41,804 bases of DNA from Nitrospirota bacterium. Its GTDB lineage: Bacteria > Nitrospirota > Thermodesulfovibrionia > UBA6902. Made by a program: the position numbers and the translations under genes. The stretch spans positions 1 through 41,804 of the forward strand of contig JACQZG010000029.1 of assembly GCA_016213935.1 (NCBI GenBank), given 5' to 3'. Under the pieces are notes generated by a model. The model worked only from the letters and a program-made list of their open reading frames with translations. It was not told the DNA's origin and made no database searches. Positions 1 through 8,298 of the stretch are shown here, piece by piece (the first letter of the stretch is position 1; the number at the start of each line of letters is the position of its first letter).

Positions 1-58
1 CAAGCGCTATCTTTGCCTTAAACTCCGCTGAATACCTCGTCCTCTTTGTCTTACTCAT
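1..58 (-). CDS. IS3-family transposase OrfA, 5' part only
   Basis: The N-terminal 19 or so codons of a transposase OrfA, cut by the window edge. The start is ATG at 58, with GGAGG a few bases upstream. The RxYSxEFKxKIA signature is typical of the N-terminal HTH_Tnp_1 domain of IS3 OrfA proteins. An identical start occurs at 41755 on the opposite strand. Confidence 0.7.
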   Translation of the reverse strand, partial: MSKTKRTRYSAEFKAKIAL

Positions 59-131
59 CTTTAGGTGACCTCCTTCATTAATCGTATATTTTACACCTTA
101 TACGACTGTCCGAATTCCGGGGTCCACCTCT
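1..131 (-). mobile_element. IS3-type element, left copy (terminal fragment)
   Basis: This is the outer end of an insertion sequence reading leftward out of the window. It holds a terminal inverted-repeat region (probable tip TGGACCCCGGAATTC, about 113-127), a ribosome site GGAGG, and the first codons of a transposase OrfA (58 down to 1) starting MSKTKRTRYSAEFKAKIA, which resembles the helix-turn-helix OrfA of IS3-family elements. Positions 9-131 match 41682-41804 exactly as an inverted repeat by my reading. The last few bases (128-131) may be flanking sequence shared by chance. The rest of the element lies outside the window, so the IS subgroup cannot be named. Confidence 0.8.
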
Positions 132-425
132 GCTATCACTCATAATTACTGCTGCAACCAACTTCTCTTCGTAAGCACACCAATAAATTGCTTCAACCTT
201 AAAATCGCCAAAAGACAACTCTTCTTTTTCTTTGACGTATGTTAATGCTATGAACTGAGTACCACAGTCCCATAGATATTTTTCACTTTCCTTAAATGCA
301 TCCGTTGATATTTTATCTCCCCATTTCATTCCTCTCAACCCATCAGGCTCATTTTGAAAAGCCATAACTGACGGCGATATTATTAAAATGCAAACAACAC
401 ATAACAATAATTTAACAACTTTCAT
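132..425 (-). pseudogene. Small secreted protein, 3' end removed by IS insertion
   Basis: The reading frame starts at ATG 425, preceded by AGGAGG, with a clear signal peptide (MKVVKLLLCVVCILI..., small-residue site near MAF). The mature part begins QNEPDGLRGMKWGDKI. The frame then runs straight into the IS end near 131, and its last codons are IS sequence, so the C-terminal half is lost. The first 30 codons are almost identical to the paralogue at 2316, and the promoter-proximal sequence is duplicated too. I do not recognise a function; the exported protein would be periplasmic or secreted. A start at 482 is open but lacks a ribosome site and would place extra residues before the signal peptide. 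Confidence 0.65.
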
Positions 426-527
426 GAACCCTCCTATTGGCAAATTTATTTGTCTGTCATATTTGAACTCTATTTTTATCATTTCATCTTCATCAAAAGA
501 ACTTCCTGATGCAGTTTAATAGCATGA

Positions 528-1700
528 TTATGGCAATTTTTTAAGTATATCCGGCAAACCATTTATAATTGCACTCTCCAGATTCTGCGGTTCAAGACCC
601 TTCAGCGATGTATTAAATATTGCTTTATAGCGCTTGTGTGTTTCTTCACATGGATCGACCACATAGACAGATGGTAATGTGTCATGAGTTTTTTGAGCCA
701 TCGCACCATGAATAAGAGCACGCATGAATCCGTCACTATCTGGAATACTGTACCCGATAAAGATTATAGTCTTAGCATTCTTAAGTGCTTCAAGAGCCGT
801 ATTCCATAATGTACGTAACCATGGTCGACGACTCAACTTGGCATAACTCGGTGGTATTATCGTTGGAGTAAAACCATTACCATACTTTTTTCGGATGTTC
901 CATATTGCGTCAACAGCCAGAATAGCCGGTTTCTCCTCCCACACTCCGGATTTGCCAATCTGATTTTTGTCACCCAGATCAGATGCAACAAATAGTTTTC
1001 CATCTTCCATAGAGCTATCCTCGAAAAAATTCACACCCCCATGTAACTTGCAAACAATAGTTTTGTCATCGCAGCTATCATTTTGCCAAATATAGGGTGC
1101 AGAACCATGGCCAGCTCCAAATTGTTTATCCCAGGTAATTGGGTACGCACATGGGATCTCGTGTTTCCAAGCAAGATATTCATAAACAATGTCGTAATTG
1201 GTTGACAAGACAGTTATTCGGTGTGCGATCTTTGCTGAAGCAACAAGTTCGAAGAAACGGTTGTATAGTTCACCATCAGTCTTCCGAGCCAGATTAAGGA
1301 TTGGGAGTTGTTGATATATCTTCCACAACCAAAGCTGAATGTCATTGACAAGCTGATTCATTAAGTACACTTGTCCATTAAGATACACATTTCTTTGGCC
1401 AGACTCGACAAGAACCTCAGCTATACTAAAGACAGTTTCAAGATTATTTATATCGATGTTCTTTAGCGTATAAGCCCTTTGCATAAATACCTGGAATAGC
1501 TCAAACGTCTCAGCCGCTTCCACAAGCATTGGTGCTGCGTGCCGAAATAGCCCTGATTCTCTATCAGCTGATGCATGCTTAGCTAACCCATAATGGTCTT
1601 TTTTTGCTTCAGTACCAAATTCGGACATCATCGGTAGTCCAGCGTTTCTCGAAAAACCAGCACCAATAAAAAAAATGATGTCTCTGTTGGAATTAGCCAA
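528..1700 (-). CDS. SIR2-like domain protein (candidate NAD-consuming defence effector)
   Basis: A 390-residue protein of the SIR2_2-like class. Visible motifs are the nucleotide-binding loop GAGFSRNAGLP (13-23), the STNYD motif (166-170), CKLHGG with the candidate catalytic His220, and a late FIGYSIPDSD (314-323). These match sirtuin-fold proteins that bind NAD; many stand-alone members act in phage defence by destroying NAD, while others have unknown roles. The start is TTG at 1700, chosen because GGAG lies seven bases upstream. There is no transmembrane segment or fused domain. The gene sits between two copies of a secreted-protein gene and next to an IS end and a toxin-antitoxin pair, so it looks acquired. 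No known defence partner gene is visible, so a defence role is inference. Confidence 0.75.
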   Translation of the reverse strand: MANSNRDIIFFIGAGFSRNAGLPMMSEFGTEAKKDHYGLAKHASADRESGLFRHAAPMLVEAAETFELFQVFMQRAYTLKNIDINNLETVFSIAEVLVESGQRNVYLNGQVYLMNQLVNDIQLWLWKIYQQLPILNLARKTDGELYNRFFELVASAKIAHRITVLSTNYDIVYEYLAWKHEIPCAYPITWDKQFGAGHGSAPYIWQNDSCDDKTIVCKLHGGVNFFEDSSMEDGKLFVASDLGDKNQIGKSGVWEEKPAILAVDAIWNIRKKYGNGFTPTIIPPSYAKLSRRPWLRTLWNTALEALKNAKTIIFIGYSIPDSDGFMRALIHGAMAQKTHDTLPSVYVVDPCEETHKRYKAIFNTSLKGLEPQNLESAIINGLPDILKKLP

Positions 1701-1818
1701 GAATGTACTCCTTTACGGCTTCTCAGCACGTAAGCTTACATTACGGTTATATCAGTGTTGAAAGTCATAATATTTCAGTATCTTCTTTTAAAGAGCTCAC
1801 TAATAAGCTTACGACTGA

Positions 1819-2316
1819 TCAAAAATCCTTCATGATATTATCTGTTTTTTTATTATATTCTTGTTTCCTGTTTTTTTCGACTTTCTTAGCGTAAACAGCA
1901 TTGATAAATTCTATGCTCAATGGAGCATTAGTAGCGGAATCAATATTTAGCGTTAAATCAATATTAGTTTTTACTCCGTTCCAAGTAACTCTTTTAATCT
2001 TAGATGATTCTTCGTTAATTTCAGTTGGCTCTCCATATTTCTTAGATAAAGCATCTACTATTGGTTCCAAGCTTCAAGTTAACTCCATTATTATTAGTGC
2101 CTCAAACAGCTCCACGAGCTCTGCTACATACATCTTAACCAAAGCATCTCCAGCAGTATCTGAATTGTTTCGAATTTGATTAAAATCTTCTATCTTGGAA
2201 ATATTTGTATCCCATTTGAAATCTCTAAAACCATCAGGCTCATTTTGAAAAGCCATAGCCGACGGCGATATTATTAAAATGCAAACAACACATAACAATA
2301 ATTTAACAACTTTCAT
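1819..2316 (-). pseudogene. Small secreted protein, paralogue 2, with in-frame TGA
   Basis: The start is ATG 2316 with GGAGG upstream, and the signal peptide is nearly identical to the copy at 425. The frame is open for 80 codons, meets TGA at 2076-2074, then continues in the same frame (SLEPIVDALSKKYGEPTEI...) to a stop at 1819. The downstream part has the KKYGEP motif common in periplasmic small-protein families, so it looks like the true C-terminus. The lesion is therefore one nonsense codon, giving about 165 residues if read through. Function not recognised. A TTG just after the stop could restart translation but would lack a signal peptide. Confidence 0.6.
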
Positions 2317-2350
2317 AAACCCTCCTAATTAACGTTTCCGTTGAAGCAAA

Positions 2351-2554
2351 TTAAGCTTTCTTTTTCCTTAACCCTAATTCTGCAACAACGACATCAAGTG
2401 AGCGTCCCTGCTGATTTTTGGGATCGCCCTTTGCTTTGCGAAGTTCCCGAAGATCATGATAGTCTTCCAACTCTTCCTGCATACGAAGAAAATCCTTGTA
2501 AGAAATAACAGCAAATTCTTTTTTCCCGTCTTTTTCAATTATCTGTGTTTTCAT
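2351..2554 (-). CDS. Phd/YefM-type antitoxin
   Basis: A 67-residue protein starting at ATG 2554. Its ribosome site AAGGAGG lies inside the last codons of the toxin gene. The N-terminal part (IIEKDGKKEFAVISYKDFLRM) fits the compact DNA-binding fold of Phd/YefM antitoxins, and the charged C-terminal half would wrap the toxin. It would neutralise the RelE-type toxin encoded four bases upstream and repress the shared promoter. Toxin-first order is less common than antitoxin-first but known for RelE-Phd pairs. The longer frame to 2623 overlaps the toxin and has no better start. Confidence 0.75.
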   Translation of the reverse strand: MKTQIIEKDGKKEFAVISYKDFLRMQEELEDYHDLRELRKAKGDPKNQQGRSLDVVVAELGLRKKKA

Positions 2555-2558
2555 AAAT

Positions 2559-2807
2559 CTATCTGTAAGCCTCCTTCCGGTGAATAATTCTGTAAATAAT
2601 AATCTTGTTTTTAAACACTTCAAAGAGTACCCGCCATTTTCCGACCCGAAGACGATACTCTGGAGAAAAATCGGTCAGTTTTTTTATATCGCCAGTAAGT
2701 CCCTCTTCCATTGCAAAAATTGCATCAACAACGTGTTGAGCATCCGACTTTGGAATCAAAGCCAGATCTTTCTCAGCTCGTTTTCGTATTTCTATTTCGT
2801 ATCGCAT
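2559..2807 (-). CDS. RelE/ParE-family toxin
   Basis: An 82-residue protein with the RelE-superfamily pattern: N-terminal YEIEIRKRAEKDLALIP, then GDIKKLTDFSPEYRLRVGKWRVLFEV and IIIYRIIHRKEAYR. In RelE relatives the basic and aromatic residues at the end cut ribosome-bound mRNA; ParE relatives instead poison gyrase. The sequence (RVGKWRVLFEV, IHRKEAY) favours the RelE type. It is first in a two-gene operon with the antitoxin at 2554, and both appear intact. The start is ATG 2807. Confidence 0.8.
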   Translation of the reverse strand: MRYEIEIRKRAEKDLALIPKSDAQHVVDAIFAMEEGLTGDIKKLTDFSPEYRLRVGKWRVLFEVFKNKIIIYRIIHRKEAYR

Positions 2808-2889
2808 ATTAATTGCTTTCTGTAATCTAAGTCTAACAAGTTATACCGTTTCTGTAAATCACCAAAATCATACCTGACTTTTAAGTTGA

Positions 2890-2917
2890 TTGACAAGCAA
2901 TATTTTGATGTTATAAA
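2890..2917 (+). promoter_or_regulatory. Strong sigma70-like promoter with no gene downstream
   Basis: TTGACA at 2890-2895, a 16-base spacer, and TATAAA at 2912-2917. This is one of the best consensus matches in the window. It points right, away from the RelE toxin gene and toward the back of a minus-strand gene. The predicted transcript would start near 2924 and meet the hairpin at 3007-3032 after about 110 bases. No open frame of note lies between. Confidence 0.5.
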
Positions 2918-3000
2918 CGGTTGTAGCAGGATTCAGGAAAAGACCATAGGACTTAACTACCATTGACAGCATTAACAGGCTGTTATTTTATTGTCCCGGC

Positions 3001-3033
3001 AAAAAAAATCCCCCGACACATGCCGGGGGATTT
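3001..3033 (-). terminator. Rho-independent terminator (minus strand; possibly both ways)
   Basis: A 9-bp GC-rich stem pairs 3007-3015 with 3024-3032 around an 8-base loop. On the minus strand it is followed by a run of eight T, so it ends the lipoprotein gene transcript just after the stop at 3049. On the plus strand it is followed by only four T, so it may also stop the transcript from the promoter at 2890. Confidence 0.85.
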
Positions 3034-3048
3034 TCAGAGATAGATATA

Positions 3049-4173
3049 CTACTTTACTGCGGCTTTATGCGTCGAACGAAGGTTCGCTACCATTTTTTCA
3101 ACTATCATATCTACCGCCTGGTCATACTCAGCCAGCATCGGAGCGAAGATATCCCGCTCTGCCTCATCTCCTATACCATCACGGCAGCACCTCTCCCAGC
3201 TATGCTGTGCCGAAGTGTCGTAGGGAACAGTGACAACATCCTGAAGCGATACGATATATGAGCGGAATGCAGGGCTCATTGCAATACCGTAAGTCTTCTG
3301 GTTTGTTGCCTTGACCGCCTCCTCCCAGCGCCCGTTGGGAACATTCAGTGTTGCTGAAATTGTCATCTGCGCGCTCCCCTTTAAATTATCACTGAGGAAT
3401 TGCCCGCGGTCAGTTCCCCATGTAAATGTTGAATTAACAAGTATAGCGGCATCAATGCCCATCTCAGCGCCGATCTCCCTGATCGCTGAGCCATGTCCAA
3501 GCTTAAAAGCCGCTGCTCCCTCACCGCCTATCCATGAAAACTTGCGCAAGCCGCGCGGAACAGCAAGATCCGTATTAGGAGCGTTGCTGCCGCCCGGCAC
3601 TGCCACAAAGGAATATTTTATATTCTCAAATCCCAAGAGGCTGTCCATCTTCTGAAAAATGGACGTGTCTGTGTCATTCGGATAATCTTTTACAGGCTTG
3701 CCTTCCTTCTGATATACGGCAGACTGTGTGATCTTCTCAAGAGGTACCAGAGTAAGATCTCCTGTCACATATTTATTAAGGGCTTTTTTCCAGGATTCAA
3801 GCATTCTTTCCGAGATGATCTGCTGCACACCCTGCAGAGGGTATAAGTTAGCGCAACACCCGGGGGTCTTCCCCCCGCCGCGCATGATATTTGCATCGAA
3901 CATGATCAAACCTACTGTCTTCAGGCTGCCTGTCGGCGCTACAAATACAGTATTCGGGTCAGGGTAATAGTTTTTCATCAGATTTTCAACTTTAACTAAC
4001 TGATCCGCAACCTTTGTCCGTTCGGCACCTTCAAGTTTAGTATGCAACGCATTGCTATACTCCAGAGTTCCGCCGGACGTTACCGCACCGCCTCCTGCCA
4101 TATGGCCACACCCAACCAGAGCAACGGCTGCAAGAAAAGCAAATCCAATAATAGCGGCTGTCTTCATTCTCAC
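3049..4173 (-). CDS. Lipoprotein of unknown function
   Basis: A 374-residue protein with a lipoprotein signal: positively charged MRMKT, a hydrophobic stretch, and the lipobox LVGC (Cys22), after which it would be lipidated and anchored to a membrane. The mature part begins with a Gly/Ala-rich linker and contains a CC pair in a GGGKTPGCC segment and further CC near residue 330. I recognise no enzyme motif; the motif GGGKT here is not a convincing P-loop in this setting. AAGGAGGG precedes the ATG at 4173, and an alternative ATG lies two codons later. It is a single-gene unit ending at the terminator 3001-3033. Confidence 0.75.
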   Translation of the reverse strand: MRMKTAAIIGFAFLAAVALVGCGHMAGGGAVTSGGTLEYSNALHTKLEGAERTKVADQLVKVENLMKNYYPDPNTVFVAPTGSLKTVGLIMFDANIMRGGGKTPGCCANLYPLQGVQQIISERMLESWKKALNKYVTGDLTLVPLEKITQSAVYQKEGKPVKDYPNDTDTSIFQKMDSLLGFENIKYSFVAVPGGSNAPNTDLAVPRGLRKFSWIGGEGAAAFKLGHGSAIREIGAEMGIDAAILVNSTFTWGTDRGQFLSDNLKGSAQMTISATLNVPNGRWEEAVKATNQKTYGIAMSPAFRSYIVSLQDVVTVPYDTSAQHSWERCCRDGIGDEAERDIFAPMLAEYDQAVDMIVEKMVANLRSTHKAAVK

Positions 4174-4318
4174 TTTTGCCCTCCTTAAAAAACTTGCGGA
4201 TTTTGATTAGTTTGTCTAACCCGTCCACTGCCTTCAAATTTTAAAAGCATCACCTCCTAAAGAAAAATTTATTAACCGCCCACATTAGAGCGAAAAGAAA
4301 AGTTCTCAATATATCTCA

Positions 4319-6925
4319 CTACGCCTTATCACCCTTATCCGATAATTTCTTCTTGATCTCAAACAGCTTATTGAGAGCGTCTATAGGCGTCATGCTCATC
4401 ACGTCAAGCCCGAGTATCTCCTTCATGACAGGGTCGGCCTGCGTAGCGAAGAGGTCAAGCTGGCCGGGGAAATGTTTCTTCATGCCTTCGGCCTCTGATG
4501 AATACGCCAGCTTCGGAGCGCCGAGTTCGTTCAGCTCCGCCTTCTCGAGATTGGCTAATATCTCCTTTGCCCGTTTTATCGCCTCATCAGGCAGTCCCGC
4601 GAGCCGCGCCACCTGTATACCGTAGCTTTTGTCAGCAGGGCCTTCTTCTATTCTCCTCAGAAATATTATCTCCTCGCCCCACTCCTTCACAGCGACGTTG
4701 AGGTTCTTTATTCCGTCTAAAACAAGGGAGAGTTCCGTCAGCTCATTGTAATGCGTCGCGAAGAGCGTCCTCGCCTTCAGCCTCTTCACTATATATTCGA
4801 CAACAGCCCACGCTATGCTTATTCCGTCAAACGTGCTTGTGCCCCTTCCGACCTCATCGAGGATGATAAGGCTTTTGTCAGTCGCGTTATTGAGGATGTT
4901 CGCGGTCTCAAGCATCTCAAGCATGAATGTGCTCTGGCCTTTTGTTATCACGTCAGACGCTCCTATCCTCGTAAATATCCTGTCAACAACTCCTATCCTC
5001 GCCTCTTTGGCAGGGACATAGCTCCCCATCTGCGCCATGAGGACGATGAGAGCAACCTGCCTCATGTATGTTGATTTGCCCGCCATATTGGGCCCGGTGA
5101 TTATGAGAACGTTGTTCGCACCCTTATCTGTTAACACGTCATTCGGAATGAACTTCTCGTCAGAGGAAATTCTCTCGAGCACCGGATGCCTGCCTTCAGT
5201 TATGGAAATCCTGTCGCCGTCATCTACAACAGGGCATTCATAATTAAATCTCTTGGCAACACTTGCGAGGCTGTGGAGAAGGTCTATTTCCGCTATGGCA
5301 GATGATGTCTTCTGAAGAATATCGGCAACTTTTGCGACTTCGTTTCTTATATCGATAAAGGCATCATACTCCATTTCTTTGAGCCTCTCTTCTGCCCCGA
5401 GTATCTTATTCTCATGCTCTTTCAGTTCCGGAGTTATGAACCTTTCTCCGTTAACAAGCGTCTGCTTCCTTATATAATCTGCGGGAACCTGCGGAAGGTT
5501 CGGCTTTGTCACCTCGATATAGTAGCCGAATATCCTGTTGAAGCCGACCTTGAGAGAAGATATCCCCGTCCTCTCCCTCTCGCTCTTCTGAAGGGCCGCG
5601 ATAAAGTCCTTGCCGCTGCCGCTTATCTCCCTCAATTCGTCTATCGAGGCGTTATAGAATTCCCGGATAAGGCCTCCGTCCTTCAGGCTTATCGGCGCGT
5701 TCTCATCTATAGCCTCGTCTATGAGGGATGCGATATCTTCAAGTTCGTCAATCTCATGAGATAGAAAGGATATTCTTTCATTCCCTATGCTGACAGCTGC
5801 GGCATTCAGCCCGGGCAGGCTCTTTAATGAGTGCTTCAGTGAGGTGAGGTCGCGCGCGTTCGCGCTTCCGTTTATCACCTTGAGCGTTATCCTCTCCATG
5901 TCGGATATCTTTTCAAGTGAGTTGCGGATCTTAAAAAGCGTCCCCCCGCTTTCAATGAGCGCGCCGACAGCGCCCTGCCTCATCCTTATCTTTTCAGGGT
6001 CTATAAGCGGATTCACGAGCCATGACCTGAGAAGCCTGCCGCCCATCGGGGTGAGAGCTTCATCGAGCACGCCAAGGAGGCTGCCTTCGATACTGCCGCT
6101 CTTCATGTTCCGCGTAAGTTCAAGATTCTTCTGAGTAACGGCGTCTATCAGCATGCAGGCGCTCCGCCTCAGAACACTCAGTTTTTTGAATGAAACAGAT
6201 TCCTTCTGTGTCTCTTCGAGATAATTCATAAGCGCGCCCGCGGCTGATATCGCAATGAGCATTCCTTCGCACCCGAAGCCTTCGAGCGACGCCACATTAA
6301 GGTGCTTCAGAAGCTTTCTGTATGCCTCGATATAATCAAAATACCAGTCATCATAAGGCGTAAGATAATAATCATCGAGTATCCCTGAGACAGACGCGCT
6401 GTCTTTAAGCCCCTGAGGGTAAAGCACCTCTCTCGGCTGAAACCTGCTTATCTCGTCATCGAGGTTTCCGTCAGTCTCATAGAGGAGGAATTCGCCTGTG
6501 GTGATATCAGCGGCAGCTATGCCGAATATGTTCTCTTTCTGAAAGAAGGATAGGATGTAATTATTCTCTTTCGGGTTTTCCGCCTTAAAAGTGCCCGGCG
6601 TTATCACCCTCACAACATCGCGGCTGACTATGCCTTTCGCGTCTTTCGCGTCTTCGGTCTGCTCGCATATGGCGACCTTGTGCCCCGCGCTAATCAGCTT
6701 TGCGATGTAGTTCTCGGCCGCAAAATGCGGTATGCCGCACATCGGGATCTTGCTGTCTTTTCCGGTGCTCCTCGATGTAAGGGTTATCTGAAGTATCTTC
6801 GAAGCGGTGACAGCATCCTGGCCGAACATCTCGTAAAAATCGCCGAGGCGGAAGAATAATATCGCGTCAGGGTAGCTGCTCTTCACCTGCTGATACTGCT
6901 TCATCAAGGGGGTGAGTTCGGTCAT
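4319..6925 (-). CDS. mutS: DNA mismatch repair protein MutS
   Basis: An 868-residue, full-length MutS-I. It recognises base mismatches and small loops and, with ATP, recruits MutL. The mismatch-wedge motif GDFYEMF (Phe30, Glu32) is present, followed by the connector, lever and clamp regions. The ATPase carries Walker A GPNMAGKST (about 610-618) and LDEVGRGTSTFDG (about 685-697). A QLDLF motif near residue 821 fits the consensus for binding the replication sliding clamp. The start ATG 6925 lies nine bases after the HIT gene, so the two are probably co-transcribed. No mutL is in the window. Confidence 0.98.
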   Translation of the reverse strand: MTELTPLMKQYQQVKSSYPDAILFFRLGDFYEMFGQDAVTASKILQITLTSRSTGKDSKIPMCGIPHFAAENYIAKLISAGHKVAICEQTEDAKDAKGIVSRDVVRVITPGTFKAENPKENNYILSFFQKENIFGIAAADITTGEFLLYETDGNLDDEISRFQPREVLYPQGLKDSASVSGILDDYYLTPYDDWYFDYIEAYRKLLKHLNVASLEGFGCEGMLIAISAAGALMNYLEETQKESVSFKKLSVLRRSACMLIDAVTQKNLELTRNMKSGSIEGSLLGVLDEALTPMGGRLLRSWLVNPLIDPEKIRMRQGAVGALIESGGTLFKIRNSLEKISDMERITLKVINGSANARDLTSLKHSLKSLPGLNAAAVSIGNERISFLSHEIDELEDIASLIDEAIDENAPISLKDGGLIREFYNASIDELREISGSGKDFIAALQKSERERTGISSLKVGFNRIFGYYIEVTKPNLPQVPADYIRKQTLVNGERFITPELKEHENKILGAEERLKEMEYDAFIDIRNEVAKVADILQKTSSAIAEIDLLHSLASVAKRFNYECPVVDDGDRISITEGRHPVLERISSDEKFIPNDVLTDKGANNVLIITGPNMAGKSTYMRQVALIVLMAQMGSYVPAKEARIGVVDRIFTRIGASDVITKGQSTFMLEMLETANILNNATDKSLIILDEVGRGTSTFDGISIAWAVVEYIVKRLKARTLFATHYNELTELSLVLDGIKNLNVAVKEWGEEIIFLRRIEEGPADKSYGIQVARLAGLPDEAIKRAKEILANLEKAELNELGAPKLAYSSEAEGMKKHFPGQLDLFATQADPVMKEILGLDVMSMTPIDALNKLFEIKKKLSDKGDKA

Positions 6926-6934
6926 ATCAAAAGG

Positions 6935-7423
6935 TTACTTTCTGAATGCTTTGCTGAGTTTATTGTAAGTCGCTGTGATGTGCTCGGGCATCACCCTTGT
7001 CTCCGACAGTATGGGCATGCTGTCCGTGTCGCCGGTCCAGCGGGGGACGATATGCTTGTGCATGTGCGACTCCATGCCCGCGCCCGCGACTTTGCCGAAG
7101 TTTAGGCCGAGGTTGAATCCGTCGGGGTTGAGCACCTTTTTAAGAACGGCTACTGACATCTTGACGTTCATTATCAGATCAAAGAGCACCTCATCCGAAA
7201 GCCCGTCGAATGTGGGGGTGTGGATATACGGAAGCACCATAAGGTGGCCGCTGTTATACGGGTATTTATTAAGAACGATAAAGCTGTGTTTTCCCCGGTA
7301 AAGGATGAGGTTCTTCCTGTCATTCTTTTTATCAGCCTTCGAGATATCGCAGAAGAGGCAGGTTTTATTCTTATTCTCATCGAGTATGTACTGCATTCTC
7401 CACGGCGCCCAAAGCCTTTTCAT
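6935..7423 (-). CDS. HIT-family nucleotide hydrolase/phosphorylase
   Basis: A 162-residue histidine-triad protein. The active-site triad is in the segment ESHMHKHIVPRW (HxHxH). An N-terminal CLFCDI pair may bind zinc, as in several bacterial HIT proteins. Members act on dinucleoside polyphosphates (Ap4A-type) or nucleoside phosphoramidates; the GxNxGxxAGAGxxxHxHxH pattern here (LGLNFGKVAGAGMESHMHKH) is nearest the Fhit/Ap4A type. It is cytoplasmic. It sits directly before mutS (9-base gap) and after an intergenic repeat that separates it from the uracil-DNA glycosylase gene. Confidence 0.9.
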   Translation of the reverse strand: MKRLWAPWRMQYILDENKNKTCLFCDISKADKKNDRKNLILYRGKHSFIVLNKYPYNSGHLMVLPYIHTPTFDGLSDEVLFDLIMNVKMSVAVLKKVLNPDGFNLGLNFGKVAGAGMESHMHKHIVPRWTGDTDSMPILSETRVMPEHITATYNKLSKAFRK

Positions 7424-7462
7424 AAAAATCCTCCAGACAAATATAATTTTGCATTTTATGTC

Positions 7463-7523
7463 ATACCCGTGGAAACGGGTATCCAGAGAGTAAACAGACT
7501 GGATTCCCGATCAAGCCGGGAAT
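7463..7523. repeat. Dispersed double-hairpin repeat
   Basis: Two short palindromes lie between the HIT and uracil-DNA glycosylase genes: ATACCCG...CGGGTAT (7463-7482) and ATTCCCG...CGGGAAT (7503-7523). A related arrangement (CATTCCCG...CGGGAATCC then CATTCTGG...CCAGAATC) occurs at 38084-38191. The form resembles REP-like elements scattered through many genomes. It could shape transcript ends within the operon. Confidence 0.65.
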
Positions 7524-7542
7524 AACGAACTCGAGGTAAACT

Positions 7543-8265
7543 TCAAGCATTAAGTTTTTCAAGCACCTTTGCTGAATCTTCCCATGTAAGTATCTTCTCT
7601 TTAGGGTTTCTGAGAAAATACGCGGGATGAAAAGTCGGCATGACGGGTATATCTTTATAAACGAAGAAATTCCCCCTTGCCCTGCTGATAGGCGTCTTGA
7701 TGCGCAAAAGCGACTGTGTCGCCACATTTCCGAGAGCCATGATGACCTTCGGCCTTATTATCTCTATCTGCCTCTCGACAAAAGGCATGCATGCGCCCAC
7801 CTCGTCATCTTCCGGCGCCCTGTTGCCCGGAGGCCTGCATTTCACAATATTGGCGATGTAAACCTCTTCGCGCTTCCACCCTCTTTTATTTATAAGGTTG
7901 TTCAGTATCTGCCCCGCCTCTCCGACAAACGGCCTTCCCTGAATATCTTCATCCTTTCCGGGCCCCTCTCCCACAAACATCAGCTCCGCGTCCGCGCTCC
8001 CTTCGCCGAACACGATATTCTTCCTCCCCTCGCAGAGACGGCACCGCCTGCAGTCCCCTATCTCTTCCCTGAGCATTTTAAGAAGCTCTGCTTTATCGCT
8101 TTTATCCGAACCCGCCTCGGGAGAAGATTTGCGAACCGGCGCCGATTCCCGTTCTTTTTTAAAGCTGAGGCCAAGGCCTTTTACGGGAAGATACTCGAAG
8201 CCGAGCTCTTTATAGAACTCCATCGCATTCTTCATCTCTCTTATTATTTCGTTCTTAGTTGTCAT
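7543..8265 (-). CDS. Uracil-DNA glycosylase, family 4 ([4Fe-4S])
   Basis: A 240-residue enzyme that removes uracil from DNA as the first step of base-excision repair. The catalytic loop is GEGPGKDED (99-107), the second motif is HPAYFLR (213-219), and the cluster cysteines fit C72-x2-C75 with C143 and C159. These define the iron-sulfur family 4 enzymes, first known from thermophiles and common in other bacteria. About 60 N-terminal residues form a variable, charged extension before the domain. With mutS, HIT and nadK nearby, the block mixes DNA repair and nucleotide metabolism. Confidence 0.93.
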   Translation of the reverse strand: MTTKNEIIREMKNAMEFYKELGFEYLPVKGLGLSFKKERESAPVRKSSPEAGSDKSDKAELLKMLREEIGDCRRCRLCEGRKNIVFGEGSADAELMFVGEGPGKDEDIQGRPFVGEAGQILNNLINKRGWKREEVYIANIVKCRPPGNRAPEDDEVGACMPFVERQIEIIRPKVIMALGNVATQSLLRIKTPISRARGNFFVYKDIPVMPTFHPAYFLRNPKEKILTWEDSAKVLEKLNA

Positions 8266-8298
8266 TGGTATTTAATTATTATTGTGCCTTTAACTCTC

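Noticed and set aside
2071..2076. The in-frame TGA in the secreted-protein copy as a selenocysteine or readthrough codon
   Set aside because: No selenocysteine insertion hairpin is evident after it, there is no redox motif around it, and the paralogue is also broken.
1703..2179. Plus-strand frames opposite the SIR2 upstream region and secreted-protein copy 2
   Set aside because: Low-complexity shadows with no ribosome site, antisense to a frame with a clear signal peptide.
4055..4250. Small frames upstream of the lipoprotein gene as a regulatory leader peptide
   Set aside because: The AGGAGG at 4253-4258 is too close to ATG 4250 (two bases), and the other frame only overlaps the real gene.
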